Positions 44,779-54,636 are shown, numbered from the stretch's first letter. The stretch: 64,000 nt of DNA from Marinobacter sp. S0848L (GCF_023016065.1 NZ_JALKAQ010000006.1:62001-126000); one strand, 5' to 3'. Program-made: numbers and translations. The notes: generated by a model not told the origin, from the letters alone.

Positions 44779-45656
44779 GCCATGGTTTCCAGATAGGCTT
44801 CCAGCTCGTTTGCCAGCCAGCCGACGACAGCGCCCCCTTGGGCCTGCTCCGTTTCCAGGGCGCTGAAAACTTTCCACCATCGCGCGCTCCGGTGGTTGAT
44901 GGTTTTCAGCTGCTCTTTCCTCAAAGCCTCGGCAATCAGTGGTAAGGGCAGGTCCGCCCAGCCCGCGCCCTCGATAACCGCATCCCGAATCAGTTCGTAT
45001 TGTGTGAAAGCGAGATAGTTGGCGGTTTCCGGCGACTCTGCCACCAGCTGATCGTCTTTCATGTAAGCCATGGTGACTTCCGTGTGGGCCACGAGCTGAT
45101 CTTGAGTAACACGCTTCAGCTGACACAGCGGATGGTCTGGCGCAGCGACGGTGAGCATGCGCACATCAGCCAGCTCGCGAAACCATTGGTAGCCTTCGCT
45201 TAACAGCTCGGGCATTAATCCGTAAGCGACATCGACGGATTGGTTGCGGACCAGGTGCGTGAGTTCCCGGGGCGGCGCCAGATACACCGACAAGCTGGTT
45301 TGGGGGAATCTCTGCTTCAGGCGTTTCAAAAGGTCACGCCAGATGACTTCCGGTATCGCATCGTCGCGGGCGATGCGCAGCACCGATTCCGCCCCGCTTA
45401 GATGGTGTTGGCAGCGTGACCGAATCTGGCCCGCTACCTGGTCGAAGCGTCGGCAGTCGGTCACGATGGACTGGCCGATGGCGGTCAGGTGTAACTGGTT
45501 GCCGCTGCGCTCAAACAGTTCGACGCCTAGCTCATCTTCCAGGGCCGCTAACACCGTGCTGACGGTGGTGCGGCTGCGATTTAGGTGTCGGGCCGCCGAG
45601 GCAATGCTGCCGTGATCGACCACCGATAGAAATGTTTTGATTTGTGATGCTTTCAC
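44775..45656 (-). CDS. LysR-family transcriptional regulator
   Basis: A 293-residue regulator with an N-terminal winged helix-turn-helix (KTFLSVVDHGSIASAARHLNRSRTTVSTVLAALEDE split over residues 8-43) and a substrate-binding domain typical of LysR proteins (residues 90-290). GTG start at 45656. It diverges from the CDF transporter gene, with a 93-base intergenic region carrying an inverted repeat, the common LysR layout; a role in regulating that transporter or itself is inferred. The last four bases of its gene overlap the DUF3565 stop tail to tail. Confidence 0.92.
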   Translation of the reverse strand: MKASQIKTFLSVVDHGSIASAARHLNRSRTTVSTVLAALEDELGVELFERSGNQLHLTAIGQSIVTDCRRFDQVAGQIRSRCQHHLSGAESVLRIARDDAIPEVIWRDLLKRLKQRFPQTSLSVYLAPPRELTHLVRNQSVDVAYGLMPELLSEGYQWFRELADVRMLTVAAPDHPLCQLKRVTQDQLVAHTEVTMAYMKDDQLVAESPETANYLAFTQYELIRDAVIEGAGWADLPLPLIAEALRKEQLKTINHRSARWWKVFSALETEQAQGGAVVGWLANELEAYLETMA

Positions 45657-45669
45657 GGTGACTTCTTTC

Positions 45670-45686
45670 CGACGGATTTTCCGTCG
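45670..45686. promoter_or_regulatory. Inverted repeat between LysR and CDF genes
   Basis: CGACGGA at 45670-45676 and TCCGTCG at 45680-45686 form a perfect 7-bp inverted repeat with a TTT spacer, 13 bases upstream of the LysR GTG and 63 bases upstream of the CDF ATG. A divergent LysR arrangement makes it a good operator candidate. Confidence 0.5.
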
Positions 45687-45749
45687 CTCAGTGACTCACG
45701 CCGACGAATTGATCCCACTAATATGGCCGCTTATTCACAGGAGGTCAAA

Positions 45750-46526
45750 ATGTTCACTTCTCTAGCGCGGGAAAATATGGCGCTGAAATTGTCTGCTGTC
45801 GGTGCCGGTTTGTTTGCGGTAGCCGGAATTGTCTGGGGCCTTTGGGTCGATTCGTTGGTGATTCTTTTTGACGGTGCCTATTCTTTGGTCAGTTTGGCGC
45901 TGTCGCTGCTGTCCTTGTATGCCGCGCGTTTGGTTCGCCGGCCGGCAACGAAAGACTATCCGTTTGGTATGGGTGCCGTAGAGCCGCTGGTTATCGCGGT
46001 TAAAGGGTTGGTTATTGGCTTGGTGTGTGTGCTGTCATTTGCCTCGGCGGTGGTTTCAATTATCCAGGGTGGCCGCCCGGTGGAGGCTGGCATGGCACTG
46101 GTTTTCGGCACGGTCAGCGTTGTTGGCTGTTTGGCCGTTTGGGCTTATTTGCGTTGGACCAGTCATCGCAATGGGTCAGGTCTGGTGTTGGCGGAACAAG
46201 ACCAGTGGCTGATGGATACCGTATTGAGCACCGCCGTTATGCTCGGGTTTGCGGTGGCATGGTTGATAGAACGTAGCGAGTGGTCGGCTTGGTCGGTGTA
46301 CGCCGACCCGGTCATGATGTTGTTGATCTCCGGTTATTTCATGACCGTGCCGGTGAAAATGGTTTTAGGCGCCGTTCGGGAGTTGTTGTTGGCCGCCCCT
46401 GCCGACGAGAGTAAGGATGAAATTCGTGATGCCTTGGAAGGCTTAGGCGTCAATCCCGAGTCTGTCAAAGTAGCGAAACTCGGACCGAACCTTCTGTTGG
46501 AGGCGAAGTTGGTACGCATGAGTTGA
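45750..46526 (+). CDS. Cation diffusion facilitator (CDF) family transporter
   Basis: Inner-membrane metal/proton antiporter family protein, 258 residues. Helices 1-6 are clear (LSAVGAGLFAVAGIVWGLWVD onward). The aspartate in VILFDGAYSLVSLALSL lies where CDF proteins have a metal ligand, and KDYPFGMGAVEPL fits the loop after helix 2. The C-terminal cytoplasmic domain is short, and the HxxxD pattern of zinc CDFs is not fully kept, so metal preference is unclear. ATG 45750 is chosen because AGGAGG precedes it; ATG 45723 has none. It is divergent from a LysR gene. Confidence 0.82.
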   Translation: MFTSLARENMALKLSAVGAGLFAVAGIVWGLWVDSLVILFDGAYSLVSLALSLLSLYAARLVRRPATKDYPFGMGAVEPLVIAVKGLVIGLVCVLSFASAVVSIIQGGRPVEAGMALVFGTVSVVGCLAVWAYLRWTSHRNGSGLVLAEQDQWLMDTVLSTAVMLGFAVAWLIERSEWSAWSVYADPVMMLLISGYFMTVPVKMVLGAVRELLLAAPADESKDEIRDALEGLGVNPESVKVAKLGPNLLLEAKLVRMS

Positions 46527-46653
46527 GCTGGCGCTCCGGGCTAGACATTTGGCTAGACTGCACTTAAGTTGCGGCGATAATGGTCGATACCTATGAAAGC
46601 GACCGCTGCCTATAGGCTATCGCCAACACTAACAATAACCCGGAGCCACCGAT

Positions 46654-48333
46654 ATGCCCCTGATAAGCGCCCTGCGAATACGAACTCGATTATTAATCGG
46701 TGTCTTGGTGCCGGTACTTCTGACCGCGGGAGCTATCGCCTGGATCACGGTCGTGGAAATTAACGCCAACGGCCAGGCTGAGCTGGAACGGCTGGAGGCA
46801 GAGTTGTTTGCAGCCAAGAAACAGGGGCTTCGCGATCTGATTGAAGCCGTCAATGACGTCGTCGAAGAAGCGAAAAACAATTCCTCTCTCTCGCCCGAAG
46901 AAGCGAAAAACGAGGCGCGAAAGCGCATTCGGACCATCTCGTTTGGCGAATCCAATTACGTGTTCGCGTACACCCGGGATGTCTTCAATCTGGCGTATGC
47001 GCCAAACCCCGATCGGGAAGGCCCAACCACCAATCCCAAGGTTCGGCGGTTGGTAGGTGATCTGTTTCAGGCGGCAAGCCGAGATGGATTTTACCAGTAC
47101 GAGTGGCCAAACCCCGCATCGAACGGTGCTATTGAACCAAAACTGTCGTACACCACCTTGGTGCCCGACTGGGGCTGGATGATCGGCGCAGGTGTCTATA
47201 TTACCGATATTAATCGGGTGCTGGCTGCGGCAGAGCAAGACATCGACGACACTATCTCTTCAGCCATGTTATTTATTCTCATTGCAACCATCGGCGTTGT
47301 GATCGTCGCGCTAATTGTGGGGTTGTTGATTGGCCGCACGGTGACCGCACCGCTCAAGAAAGTCAGCGATACGATGCAGGAGATTGCAAATGGCGATGGT
47401 GATTTGCGCCAGCGCCTGCCGGAAGATGGTTCGGATGAGTTGGCCGAATTGGGGCGTCGGTTCAACCAATTTGTCGTCAAGATGCAAACGACTATCCGTG
47501 AAGTGGGTATCACCACCGACCAAGTGGCCTCCGCCGCCGAGGAACTCAGCCGGGTGGCGAATGAAACCAGCCAGTCGGTGCAGGAGCAGGGTTCTGAAAC
47601 CGATCAGATTGCCTCGGCGATTAATGAAATGGCCGCCACCATCCAGCAAATATCCGGTAACACCAACGAAGTGGAAAGCGCGGCATCCGATGCCGACCGC
47701 ATGGCCCGTGAAGGCGGCGAAACCATCGCCAGTGCTCAGGGGGCGGTGACACAATTGTCAGGTGAAATCGAAAGCACCGCTGCCAGCATCAATGCGCTGG
47801 CCGAGAAGTCCGGCGACATTCAGCAGGTTCTGGATGTTATTCACGCAGTCACCGAACAAACCAACTTACTGGCATTGAACGCAGCGATCGAAGCCGCCCG
47901 GGCGGGTGAACACGGCCGTGGTTTCTCGGTGGTGGCCGATGAAGTGCGCCAGCTGGCGCGCCGGTCTGCCGAATCGGCGGATCAGATTGGCGAGATGATT
48001 GGCGGCTTTGTGGCGGAAACCAAAGCCTCGGTAGAACGGATGAACCATTCCCGCCGGAGTTCCGAGGCAACTGTTGAACGGATCAACCATGCGACCACCG
48101 CTCTGAATACCATCGTGAGTTCGATCGCCCAGATTCACGATCAGGTAACCCAAATTGCCACGGCGGCAGAACAGCAAAGCCAGGTCGCGGAAGAGGTGAA
48201 CCAAAACGTTGTGCGCATTGTGGATGCGGCACAGCGAAGTGACACAGGTGTCACGCAGACCAATGAAGCCAGCCATGAACTGGCACGCTTGGGCGAAAGT
48301 CTGCGCGAGTTGGTTGGCCAGTTTAAGGTGTAA
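46654..48333 (+). CDS. Methyl-accepting chemotaxis protein with sCache_2-type sensor
   Basis: Chemoreceptor of 559 residues. First membrane segment near 13-35, periplasmic Cache domain to about 190 with [20 protein letters not shown] and [30 protein letters not shown], the sCache_2 signature. Second membrane segment near 205-230, HAMP ([20 protein letters not shown]), and the signalling hairpin tip [19 protein letters not shown]. sCache_2 receptors often sense carboxylates. A TRAP-type binding protein gene follows 113 bases downstream on the same strand, hinting at a shared ligand. Confidence 0.93.
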   Translation: MPLISALRIRTRLLIGVLVPVLLTAGAIAWITVVEINANGQAELERLEAELFAAKKQGLRDLIEAVNDVVEEAKNNSSLSPEEAKNEARKRIRTISFGESNYVFAYTRDVFNLAYAPNPDREGPTTNPKVRRLVGDLFQAASRDGFYQYEWPNPASNGAIEPKLSYTTLVPDWGWMIGAGVYITDINRVLAAAEQDIDDTISSAMLFILIATIGVVIVALIVGLLIGRTVTAPLKKVSDTMQEIANGDGDLRQRLPEDGSDELAELGRRFNQFVVKMQTTIREVGITTDQVASAAEELSRVANETSQSVQEQGSETDQIASAINEMAATIQQISGNTNEVESAASDADRMAREGGETIASAQGAVTQLSGEIESTAASINALAEKSGDIQQVLDVIHAVTEQTNLLALNAAIEAARAGEHGRGFSVVADEVRQLARRSAESADQIGEMIGGFVAETKASVERMNHSRRSSEATVERINHATTALNTIVSSIAQIHDQVTQIATAAEQQSQVAEEVNQNVVRIVDAAQRSDTGVTQTNEASHELARLGESLRELVGQFKV

Positions 48334-48446
48334 GGTTGATTGCAGTCTTGCCGACAAGAGCACAAAGGGCGAGACTGTCGGTTTAGTGTGGTTTAATAGC
48401 AGGTTACTGCCTGTGACCTATAGCGATAATAACGGAACCTTTTACT

Positions 48447-49517
48447 ATGTTTATGCGTAACACCTTCCTGGCCGCCTTCGCTGCGGTTGCTGTTCTGGCC
48501 AGCCCCTTTGCGGCAGCAGACAAAACCTACACCATTCGCCTGGCAGAAACCTGGGGGCCTAACTCCGGGTTGCTTGGCGATACGCCGCGCAATATGGCCG
48601 CCATGGCCGAAAAAATGTCCAATGGCCGGTTGAAGTTTCGGATCGATTCCTCCAACAAACACAAAGCACCGTTTGGCATTTTCGATATGGTGCGCAACGG
48701 CCAGTACGATATGGGGCACACCGCCTCGTATTACTACAAGGGCACCATCCCGAACGCCATGTATTTCACCACCACACCGTTCGGCATGATCGCACCGGAA
48801 ATGTACGCCTGGTTCTACCATGATGACGGTATGGAACTGATGCAGAAGGTGTACGAGCCGTTTGGTTTGTTGTCGTTCCCGGGTGGCAACACCAGCAACC
48901 AGATGGGCGGCTGGTTTCGTAAAGAGATTAACTCACTGGAAGACCTGAAAGGTCTGAAAATCCGCACCCCCGGTTTTGCCGGCGAGGTGATGTCCGAGCT
49001 GGGTGTGGCCGTGACTAATTTGCCACCGGGCGAGCTGTATACCTCCCTTGAACGCGGCACCATTGACGCGGTGGAATGGGTGGGTCCGGCGCTCGACCTG
49101 AAAATGGGCTTCCACCAGATTGCCGACTACTATTATTCCGGCTGGCAGGAGCCAAATGCCGAAGTGCAGTTCCTGATCAACAAGAAAACCTGGAACAAGC
49201 TGCCGGAAGATCTGCAAGAAGTGCTGCGAGTGGCGATGCGCACGGCGGCCTACGATATGTATATTCAAAGCACCCATGAAAGTGGCGCTGCCTGGGCCAG
49301 CATGAAGGAAGAATATCCGAATGTGACCCACAAAGTGTTCCCGCCGGAGGTGATTGAGGCGCTTCGCGAAACCACCAACCGGCTGTTGAACGAGTTTGCC
49401 GAAAACGACGAACTGGCGAACGAAATTATTACGTCTCAGCGCGAATACCTGAAGCAGGTTCGCCCCTGGACAAACATTTCGGACAAGGCGTATTTGAACA
49501 GCGTAGCTGACCAGTAA
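48447..49517 (+). CDS. TRAP transporter solute-binding protein, DctP family (orphan)
   Basis: Periplasmic binding protein of 356 residues: signal peptide FLAAFAAVAVLASPFAAA, DctP fold with GGWFRKEINSLEDLKGLKIRT and the binding-site arginine region, and GTIDAVEWVGPALDLKMGF, a signature I associate with 2-oxo-acid or aromatic-acid (TakP-like) members. No DctQ or DctM genes adjoin it; the only others in the window belong to teaBC. It has its own terminator. Either it works with distant membrane subunits or presents ligand to the chemoreceptor upstream; both are inference. ATG 48453 (two codons in) is an alternative start. Confidence 0.88.
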   Translation: MFMRNTFLAAFAAVAVLASPFAAADKTYTIRLAETWGPNSGLLGDTPRNMAAMAEKMSNGRLKFRIDSSNKHKAPFGIFDMVRNGQYDMGHTASYYYKGTIPNAMYFTTTPFGMIAPEMYAWFYHDDGMELMQKVYEPFGLLSFPGGNTSNQMGGWFRKEINSLEDLKGLKIRTPGFAGEVMSELGVAVTNLPPGELYTSLERGTIDAVEWVGPALDLKMGFHQIADYYYSGWQEPNAEVQFLINKKTWNKLPEDLQEVLRVAMRTAAYDMYIQSTHESGAAWASMKEEYPNVTHKVFPPEVIEALRETTNRLLNEFAENDELANEIITSQREYLKQVRPWTNISDKAYLNSVADQ

Positions 49518-49535
49518 AACCGGCCTGAAAGGCGC

Positions 49536-49575
49536 AAGGGGCGCGGGGTTGTGGAATACCCTGACGCCCCTTTTT
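49536..49575 (+). terminator. Rho-independent terminator after the orphan TRAP binding protein
   Basis: GGGGCG (49538-49543) pairs with CGCCCC (49565-49570), with an inner GGG/CCC, followed by five thymines at 49571-49575. It separates the dctP-like gene from the polyamine operon. Confidence 0.82.
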
Positions 49576-49578
49576 GTT

Positions 49579-49626
49579 GGCCGCGGTTTCTGGAAAAATA
49601 CGCCGCTAACTTTTTAGGCGGCGGCC
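49579..49626 (+). promoter_or_regulatory. Competing stems over the potA start region
   Basis: Two mutually exclusive stems can form just before the potA ATG: CGCCGC (49601-49606) with GCGGCG (49618-49623), or GGCCGC (49579-49584) with GCGGCC (49621-49626). Both use bases where the ribosome site should lie, so translation could be structure-controlled. This is a reading by eye without folding energies. Confidence 0.35.
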
Positions 49627-49627
49627 G

Positions 49628-50749
49628 ATGAAACAGACACTGCTTTCTTTGAGTAAACTCTCCAAGCAATTTGATGACCGCAAGGTATTGGATTCGCTGG
49701 ACCTTGAGATCCTTGATGGTGAGTTTATTACGTTGCTGGGCCCTTCTGGCTGCGGAAAAACCACGCTTCTGCGCATGATGGCCGGGTTTGAACACCCGGA
49801 TGAAGGGTCAATTACCCTCGGTAGCCAAGACCTGACTCATACCCCGCCAGAAGCTCGTCCTCTGAATACCGTGTTTCAGAATTACGCGCTGTTTCCGCAT
49901 ATGTCGGTTTTCGACAATGTGGCCTATGGCCTGAAGATGGAAAAGCGCCCGAAGCCTGAAATTAAACAGCGGGTGGAAGAGGCTCTGGCCATGGTGCAGC
50001 TGGAAGACTTTGCCAAGCGCAAACCGCACCAGCTGTCCGGTGGCCAGCAACAACGGGTCGCGATTGCCCGGGCGGTGGTCAAACGCCCGAAAATGCTGTT
50101 ACTGGACGAGCCTCTTTCCGCGCTGGATTACAAACTGCGCCGCACCATGCAGGTGGAGCTGAAACGTTTGCAGCGCGAGCTGGGCATTACCTTCGTGTTC
50201 GTGACCCACGATCAGGAAGAAGCCTTGTCTATGTCAGATCGCATTGTGGTGCTCAAAGATGGCCTGATTCAGCAGTTGGGCACCCCCCGGGAAGTCTATG
50301 AGCGCCCTGCTAACCTGTTTACGGCCCGGTTTGTGGGTGAAACCAATTTCTTCCCAGGCCGCGTGGATGCCCTGAACGATGACGGCACCATTATTGTGGA
50401 TGTCTTCGGCCTGAAACGCCGGTTCCGTAAACCAGACTTTTCCGTGGTGAAAGGGCAGCCCTTGCACGTATTGCTGCGGCCGGAAGACATCCGGGTACTG
50501 GCACCGGGTGACGATGACGGCGTAGCCGGTAAAGTGGTGGAGCGGAACTACAAAGGCAGTACCTTGGATTCGGTCATTCATTTAACTGACGGCACCGAAG
50601 TGCTGGCCTCGGAATTCTTCGATGAAGATGACCCAACATTCGACTACCGCTTGGGCGAGCCAGTCCGGGTCAGCTGGGTTGATGGCTGGGAATGGTTGCT
50701 GCCGGAAGAGCCGGCGGTGGTGGCCGAGGAAGAAACTGTTGATGGGTAA
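49628..50749 (+). CDS. potA: Polyamine ABC transporter ATP-binding protein (PotA)
   Basis: ATPase of a spermidine/putrescine import system, 373 residues. P-loop [11 protein letters not shown] near residue 39, Q-loop NYALFPHMS, signature [16 protein letters not shown] near residue 135, Walker [12 protein letters not shown], and a C-terminal TOBE domain (LRPEDIRV). It heads potA-B-C-D; potB overlaps its last eight bases. The C-terminal tail of acidic residues is longer than usual. There is no clear Shine-Dalgarno sequence apart from the purine-rich GGCGGCGG in the leader stem. Confidence 0.9.
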   Translation: MKQTLLSLSKLSKQFDDRKVLDSLDLEILDGEFITLLGPSGCGKTTLLRMMAGFEHPDEGSITLGSQDLTHTPPEARPLNTVFQNYALFPHMSVFDNVAYGLKMEKRPKPEIKQRVEEALAMVQLEDFAKRKPHQLSGGQQQRVAIARAVVKRPKMLLLDEPLSALDYKLRRTMQVELKRLQRELGITFVFVTHDQEEALSMSDRIVVLKDGLIQQLGTPREVYERPANLFTARFVGETNFFPGRVDALNDDGTIIVDVFGLKRRFRKPDFSVVKGQPLHVLLRPEDIRVLAPGDDDGVAGKVVERNYKGSTLDSVIHLTDGTEVLASEFFDEDDPTFDYRLGEPVRVSWVDGWEWLLPEEPAVVAEEETVDG

Positions 50750-51599
50750 TACATTGCAGCAACCGTTCAGAACCGCCGTGCTGGTGCTGGTATGGGGTTG
50801 GTTGCTGTTTTTAGTATTCACCCCCAACCTGTTGGTGGTCGGTGCCAGTGTGATGACTCGGGACCCGAGCACGTTCATCTCGCTCCCGATGAATCTGGAT
50901 GCCTACCGCCAACTTCTGAACCCGCTCTATCTGGATGTGTTTCTGCACTCCTTGTATATGGCGGCCATGACCACGTTGATTTGCCTGCTGATTGGCTACC
51001 CGTTCGCGTGGTCTTTGTCGAAAGTGGCCAGAAAGAATCGGCTATTGCTGATCTTCCTGTTGATCGTACCCTTTTGGACCAACTCCTTGGTGCGCACCTA
51101 CGCCCTGAAATTGATCCTGGCGACCAATGGGCTGCTGAACAATGCATTGATGGCGATGGGCATCATCGATGAACCCATGCAGATGTTGTACACCGAGGGC
51201 GCCGTCATCATTGGCTTGGTGTACCTGTTGTTGCCGTTCATGATTTTGCCGTTATACACGGTGTTTGAGGATCTGCGCGAAGACTTCCTGCGGGCTTCTC
51301 ACGATTTGGGTGCGGGTCGCTGGTCCACATTCATTCACGTTATCGTGCCGTTGACGCTGCCCGGTGTGTTGGCTGGTGTGATGCTGGTGTTGTTGCCGGC
51401 TATGGGCTTGTTCTTCGTGCCAGACGTGTTGGGTGGTTCGCGTAACTTGCTGGTGGGTAACGTGATCAAAAACCAGTTTCTGGATGCCCGAAACTGGCCC
51501 TTTGGCGCAGCGGCCAGCATCATGCTGACGTTGGCTATGGCGTTTTTGATGTTTGCCCATCGCTTGAGTAAACGGCGAATCGGGGAGGACGGCGTATGA
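50742..51599 (+). CDS. potB: Polyamine ABC transporter permease (PotB)
   Basis: First membrane subunit of the potABCD system, 285 residues with six hydrophobic helices. The cytoplasmic coupling motif is [26 protein letters not shown] near residue 185 (the EAA loop). I place the start at ATG 50742 because it overlaps the potA stop and has GAGGAAG upstream; the open frame to 50622 would lie within potA. potC starts four bases before its stop. Confidence 0.9.
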   Translation: MGNTLQQPFRTAVLVLVWGWLLFLVFTPNLLVVGASVMTRDPSTFISLPMNLDAYRQLLNPLYLDVFLHSLYMAAMTTLICLLIGYPFAWSLSKVARKNRLLLIFLLIVPFWTNSLVRTYALKLILATNGLLNNALMAMGIIDEPMQMLYTEGAVIIGLVYLLLPFMILPLYTVFEDLREDFLRASHDLGAGRWSTFIHVIVPLTLPGVLAGVMLVLLPAMGLFFVPDVLGGSRNLLVGNVIKNQFLDARNWPFGAAASIMLTLAMAFLMFAHRLSKRRIGEDGV

Positions 51600-52366
51600 G
51601 CCGCTGGCTGCCCCGGACCTACCTGACCCTCGTGTATCTGCTGCTGTACGTGCCCATCGCCGTGCTGGTGGTGTTTTCGTTCAACGATTCCCGCACCGGC
51701 TATGAATGGGGAGGCTTGAGCTTTCGCTGGTATGAAGCGCTGTTTAATAACCGCGCCATGGTGCAGGCGATGTGGAATTCCCTGTGGCTGGCGCTTTCGG
51801 CTGCGACTGTGTCGACCCTGATAGGCGCGCTTACTGCACTGGCCTTGCACCGATACCGATTCCGGGGCAAGCAAGTGCTGAACGGCATGCTGTTTATCGT
51901 GATGATGTCGCCGGAAATTGTTTTGGCGATCTCGCTGCTGGGGTTGTTCCTGATGGTGGGGCTGCAGCTGGGTTATGTGTCTTTGCTGCTGGCACACGTT
52001 ACCTTCTGCCTGCCCTTTGTGGTCATCACGGTGATGGCTCGCCTGAGTGGGTTCGACGAGCGCCTGCCCGAGGCGGCCCGGGATTTGGGCGCCAGTGACT
52101 TCACCATGACCCGCACCGTATTGATTCCGGTGATCATGCCGGCACTGCTGGCGGGGTGGCTGCTCGGCTTTACCCTGTCACTGGACGATGTGGTGGTGAG
52201 CACCTTTGTCAGTGGCCCCAGTTATGAAATTTTGCCGCTGCGCATCTACTCTATGGTGCGAGTGGGGCTGAAACCGGAAGTAAATGCCCTAGGTACCCTG
52301 TTGCTGGTGTTTTCACTGGTGATGCTGATGTTATCCCAATGGATCCTGTTAAGGAGTAAACGATGA
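51596..52366 (+). CDS. potC: Polyamine ABC transporter permease (PotC)
   Basis: Second membrane subunit, 256 residues with six hydrophobic helices (LTLVYLLLYVPIAVLVVFSF onward). The EAA coupling loop reads EAARDLGASDFTMTRTVLIP near residue 160. ATG overlaps the potB stop by four bases; the potD ATG overlaps its own stop likewise. The arrangement and length match PotC. Confidence 0.92.
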   Translation: MSRWLPRTYLTLVYLLLYVPIAVLVVFSFNDSRTGYEWGGLSFRWYEALFNNRAMVQAMWNSLWLALSAATVSTLIGALTALALHRYRFRGKQVLNGMLFIVMMSPEIVLAISLLGLFLMVGLQLGYVSLLLAHVTFCLPFVVITVMARLSGFDERLPEAARDLGASDFTMTRTVLIPVIMPALLAGWLLGFTLSLDDVVVSTFVSGPSYEILPLRIYSMVRVGLKPEVNALGTLLLVFSLVMLMLSQWILLRSKR

Positions 52367-53403
52367 AGAAACTGGCACTGGCCACGATGCTGGCGGTTGG
52401 CCTGACCGGCTGCAGCAGTTCCGAAGAAACCCAAGTGTTGAACCTGTACAACTGGTCGGAGTACATGCCGCAGGAAGTGCTGGATCGTTTCACCGAGGAA
52501 ACCGGCATTCAGGTGGTTTACACCACCTACGATAGCAACGAAGCTATGTATGCGCGGCTGAAACTTCTGGACGACAGCGCAGCCTATGATTTGGCGGTGC
52601 CATCGACTTATTACGTGAGCAAAATGCGCCAGGAAGATCTTCTGATGCCGATCGATCGCAGCAAGATCGAAGGCTTTGATAACCTGTCGCCGGAGCTGGT
52701 CAACCTGGATATCGACCCAGAGAATGCTTACAGCGTACCGTTTTTATGGGGTACCACCGGTTTGGGTGTCGATACCGCCGATGTAGACGGCGAAGTAACC
52801 GCCTGGGCTGACCTCTGGGACGAGCGCTTCGACGGTCGCATCGTGCTGACCAACGACATGCGTGAAGTGTTCCACGTTGCTCTTAGAGTGTTAGGTCATT
52901 CTGGCAACAGCACAGACCCTGAACATATTGAAGAAGCGTACGAGAGGTTGGCCGAGCTGATGCCGTCGGTTCGCACCTTCAACTCTGACGCTCCGCGCAT
53001 GCCCTTCCTGGAAGGCGAAACCGACATTGGCATGATCTGGAACGGCGAAGCCGTAATGGGCCGTGACGCGCTGCCGACGCTCGAATACGTGTACCCGGAA
53101 GAGGGCATCATCGCCTGGCTGGACAGCTTCGTGATCCCGAAAAACGCGAAAAACCCGGAAGCCGCGCACAAGTTCATCAGTTTCGTGCTGAAGCCTGAAA
53201 TCTCGGCGCTGATAAGTGAAGACATCGGTTACGCCACGCCAAACCTTGCCGCTCGTGAGTTGCTGGATGAATCGGTCGCCAGTGATCGCGCCAGCTACCC
53301 GACCGCTGAAGACATGGTTAATGCTGAGTTCCAGACCGATATCGGTGACGAAGCGTTGCAGGTTTATGCGAAGTACTGGGAAAAGCTGAAGTCTGGCCTT
53401 TAA
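52363..53403 (+). CDS. potD: Polyamine-binding lipoprotein (PotD type)
   Basis: Periplasmic solute-binding protein, 346 residues. The N-terminus is a lipoprotein signal with lipobox LTGC (Cys20), so the protein is membrane-anchored, unlike soluble E. coli PotD. LYNWSEYMPQEVLDRFTEETGIQV is the standard start of spermidine/putrescine-binding proteins, and WGTTGLGVD and the MIWNGEA segment contribute to the binding cleft. A strong terminator follows. Whether it prefers spermidine or putrescine is not determinable by eye. Confidence 0.9.
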   Translation: MKKLALATMLAVGLTGCSSSEETQVLNLYNWSEYMPQEVLDRFTEETGIQVVYTTYDSNEAMYARLKLLDDSAAYDLAVPSTYYVSKMRQEDLLMPIDRSKIEGFDNLSPELVNLDIDPENAYSVPFLWGTTGLGVDTADVDGEVTAWADLWDERFDGRIVLTNDMREVFHVALRVLGHSGNSTDPEHIEEAYERLAELMPSVRTFNSDAPRMPFLEGETDIGMIWNGEAVMGRDALPTLEYVYPEEGIIAWLDSFVIPKNAKNPEAAHKFISFVLKPEISALISEDIGYATPNLAARELLDESVASDRASYPTAEDMVNAEFQTDIGDEALQVYAKYWEKLKSGL

Positions 53404-53425
53404 GGCGTTTTAGCGCATGCCATTG

Positions 53426-53453
53426 AAAAAGGGAGGCCGAGGCCTCCCTTTTT
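53426..53453 (+). terminator. Rho-independent terminator after potD
   Basis: GGGAGGCC and GGCCTCCC pair around a two-base GA, flanked by A5 and T5 (53426-53453). The A/T flanks make it bidirectional in principle. Confidence 0.88.
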
Positions 53454-53490
53454 CGTGGGCGGTTTTCACATAACCGTCATATATGGTCTA

Positions 53491-53528
53491 TAACTTCCTG
53501 ATAACAAGAAGTTAGCGAAGTGCTTCGC
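53491..53528 (+). promoter_or_regulatory. Double stem-loop leader of the potF-like operon
   Basis: TAACTTC (53491-53497) pairs with GAAGTTA (53508-53514), and directly next GCGAAG (53515-53520) pairs with CTTCGC (53523-53528). The ATG follows 26 bases later with AGAGGAAGGA as the ribosome site. An operator or transcript-leader structure is possible. Confidence 0.4.
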
Positions 53529-53554
53529 CACAAAAATCAGAGGAAGGAACGACC

Positions 53555-54631
53555 ATGAACGCGAATAAAACACGGAATTCGGCACTACTGTGTACCTCTC
53601 TGTTGGCGGCAACGGCTGCCAGCCCGTTGTTAGCTGAAGAGCTCCGGCTTATTACATGGGGTGGTTACGCACCGGACGAAGTAGTGGCGCAGTTTGAAGA
53701 AGAAACCGGTATCGATGTAAAGATTACCTTGTCGAACAACGAAGACATGATTTCCAAGCTGCGGGCCACCGGCGGTGCAGGTTTCGATCTGGCTCAGCCG
53801 AGCCAGGACCGGATCGTTGGCGTTCAGCGTCAGTTCAATGTCTACAAGCCCATCGATTACAGCCGAATCAATACCGACCAACTACAGCCGTCTATGGTCA
53901 AGGCCACTCAGGAAGCTACCGGGTTAAATGGGAAATCCTACGGTGTGCCGGCCGTTTGGGGCACCAGTGGTTTGATTGTGCACAGCTCTGTGGCCGATAC
54001 CGTCAAGGATTACACCGACCTGTGTGATCCCGCGGTAGCTGGCAAAGTGAGCTATCGCCTTAAACGCCCAACCCTGATGGGCTTCGCTTTTGCCATGGGG
54101 CTGGATCCGTTCGCAGCCTACAACGATCGTGACGAATACGCGTCGATCATGGCGAAGGTGGAAGACAAGCTGATCGATTGCAAAGCCAACGTGAAAACCT
54201 ATTGGACCGGTGGCGATCAATTGCTGTCGCTGCTGCGCACTGAAGAGGTCATCGCGGCCATGGCCTGGGATGCCGGTGGCTGGAAACTGAATGCCGAGAA
54301 CCCGGAGATTCAATTTGTTGCGCCGGAGTCCGGTGCTTTGGGTTGGATCGACACCTTTGCGATCCCTCGCCGCAGCGAAAACGAAGATGCGGCCTATAAG
54401 TGGATCAACTTCGTGATGCAGCCCGAAATCGCCGCGAAGATTACCAATGCGTCTGGCAACTTTACCGCATCTAAAGGCGCAGACGAATTTGTGAAAGCGG
54501 ACCTGCGTGATGCCTATCGGGCGAGTTTCGATGAGCAAGCCATCACCAATATCAAATGGTACCCGCCTGTGCCGCCAGGGCTGGAAGCCACCGAAGGCCA
54601 AGTGCTGGATCGTGTTCAAGCGGCGAACTGA
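53555..54631 (+). CDS. Polyamine-type solute-binding protein (PotF-like)
   Basis: Periplasmic binding protein, 358 residues, with a cleavable signal (SALLCTSLLAATAASPLLAEE). Its mature start ELRLITWGGYAPDEVVAQFEEE matches the PotD/PotF fold, and WGTSGLIV is the cleft segment. The residue W in the LYNWSEY position of PotD is here ITWGGY, which hints at a different ligand within the polyamine/amino-acid family. A second, separate polyamine-type system is thus encoded directly after potABCD. The ATPase gene starts five bases after its stop. Confidence 0.87.
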   Translation: MNANKTRNSALLCTSLLAATAASPLLAEELRLITWGGYAPDEVVAQFEEETGIDVKITLSNNEDMISKLRATGGAGFDLAQPSQDRIVGVQRQFNVYKPIDYSRINTDQLQPSMVKATQEATGLNGKSYGVPAVWGTSGLIVHSSVADTVKDYTDLCDPAVAGKVSYRLKRPTLMGFAFAMGLDPFAAYNDRDEYASIMAKVEDKLIDCKANVKTYWTGGDQLLSLLRTEEVIAAMAWDAGGWKLNAENPEIQFVAPESGALGWIDTFAIPRRSENEDAAYKWINFVMQPEIAAKITNASGNFTASKGADEFVKADLRDAYRASFDEQAITNIKWYPPVPPGLEATEGQVLDRVQAAN

Positions 54632-54636
54632 TCTAC

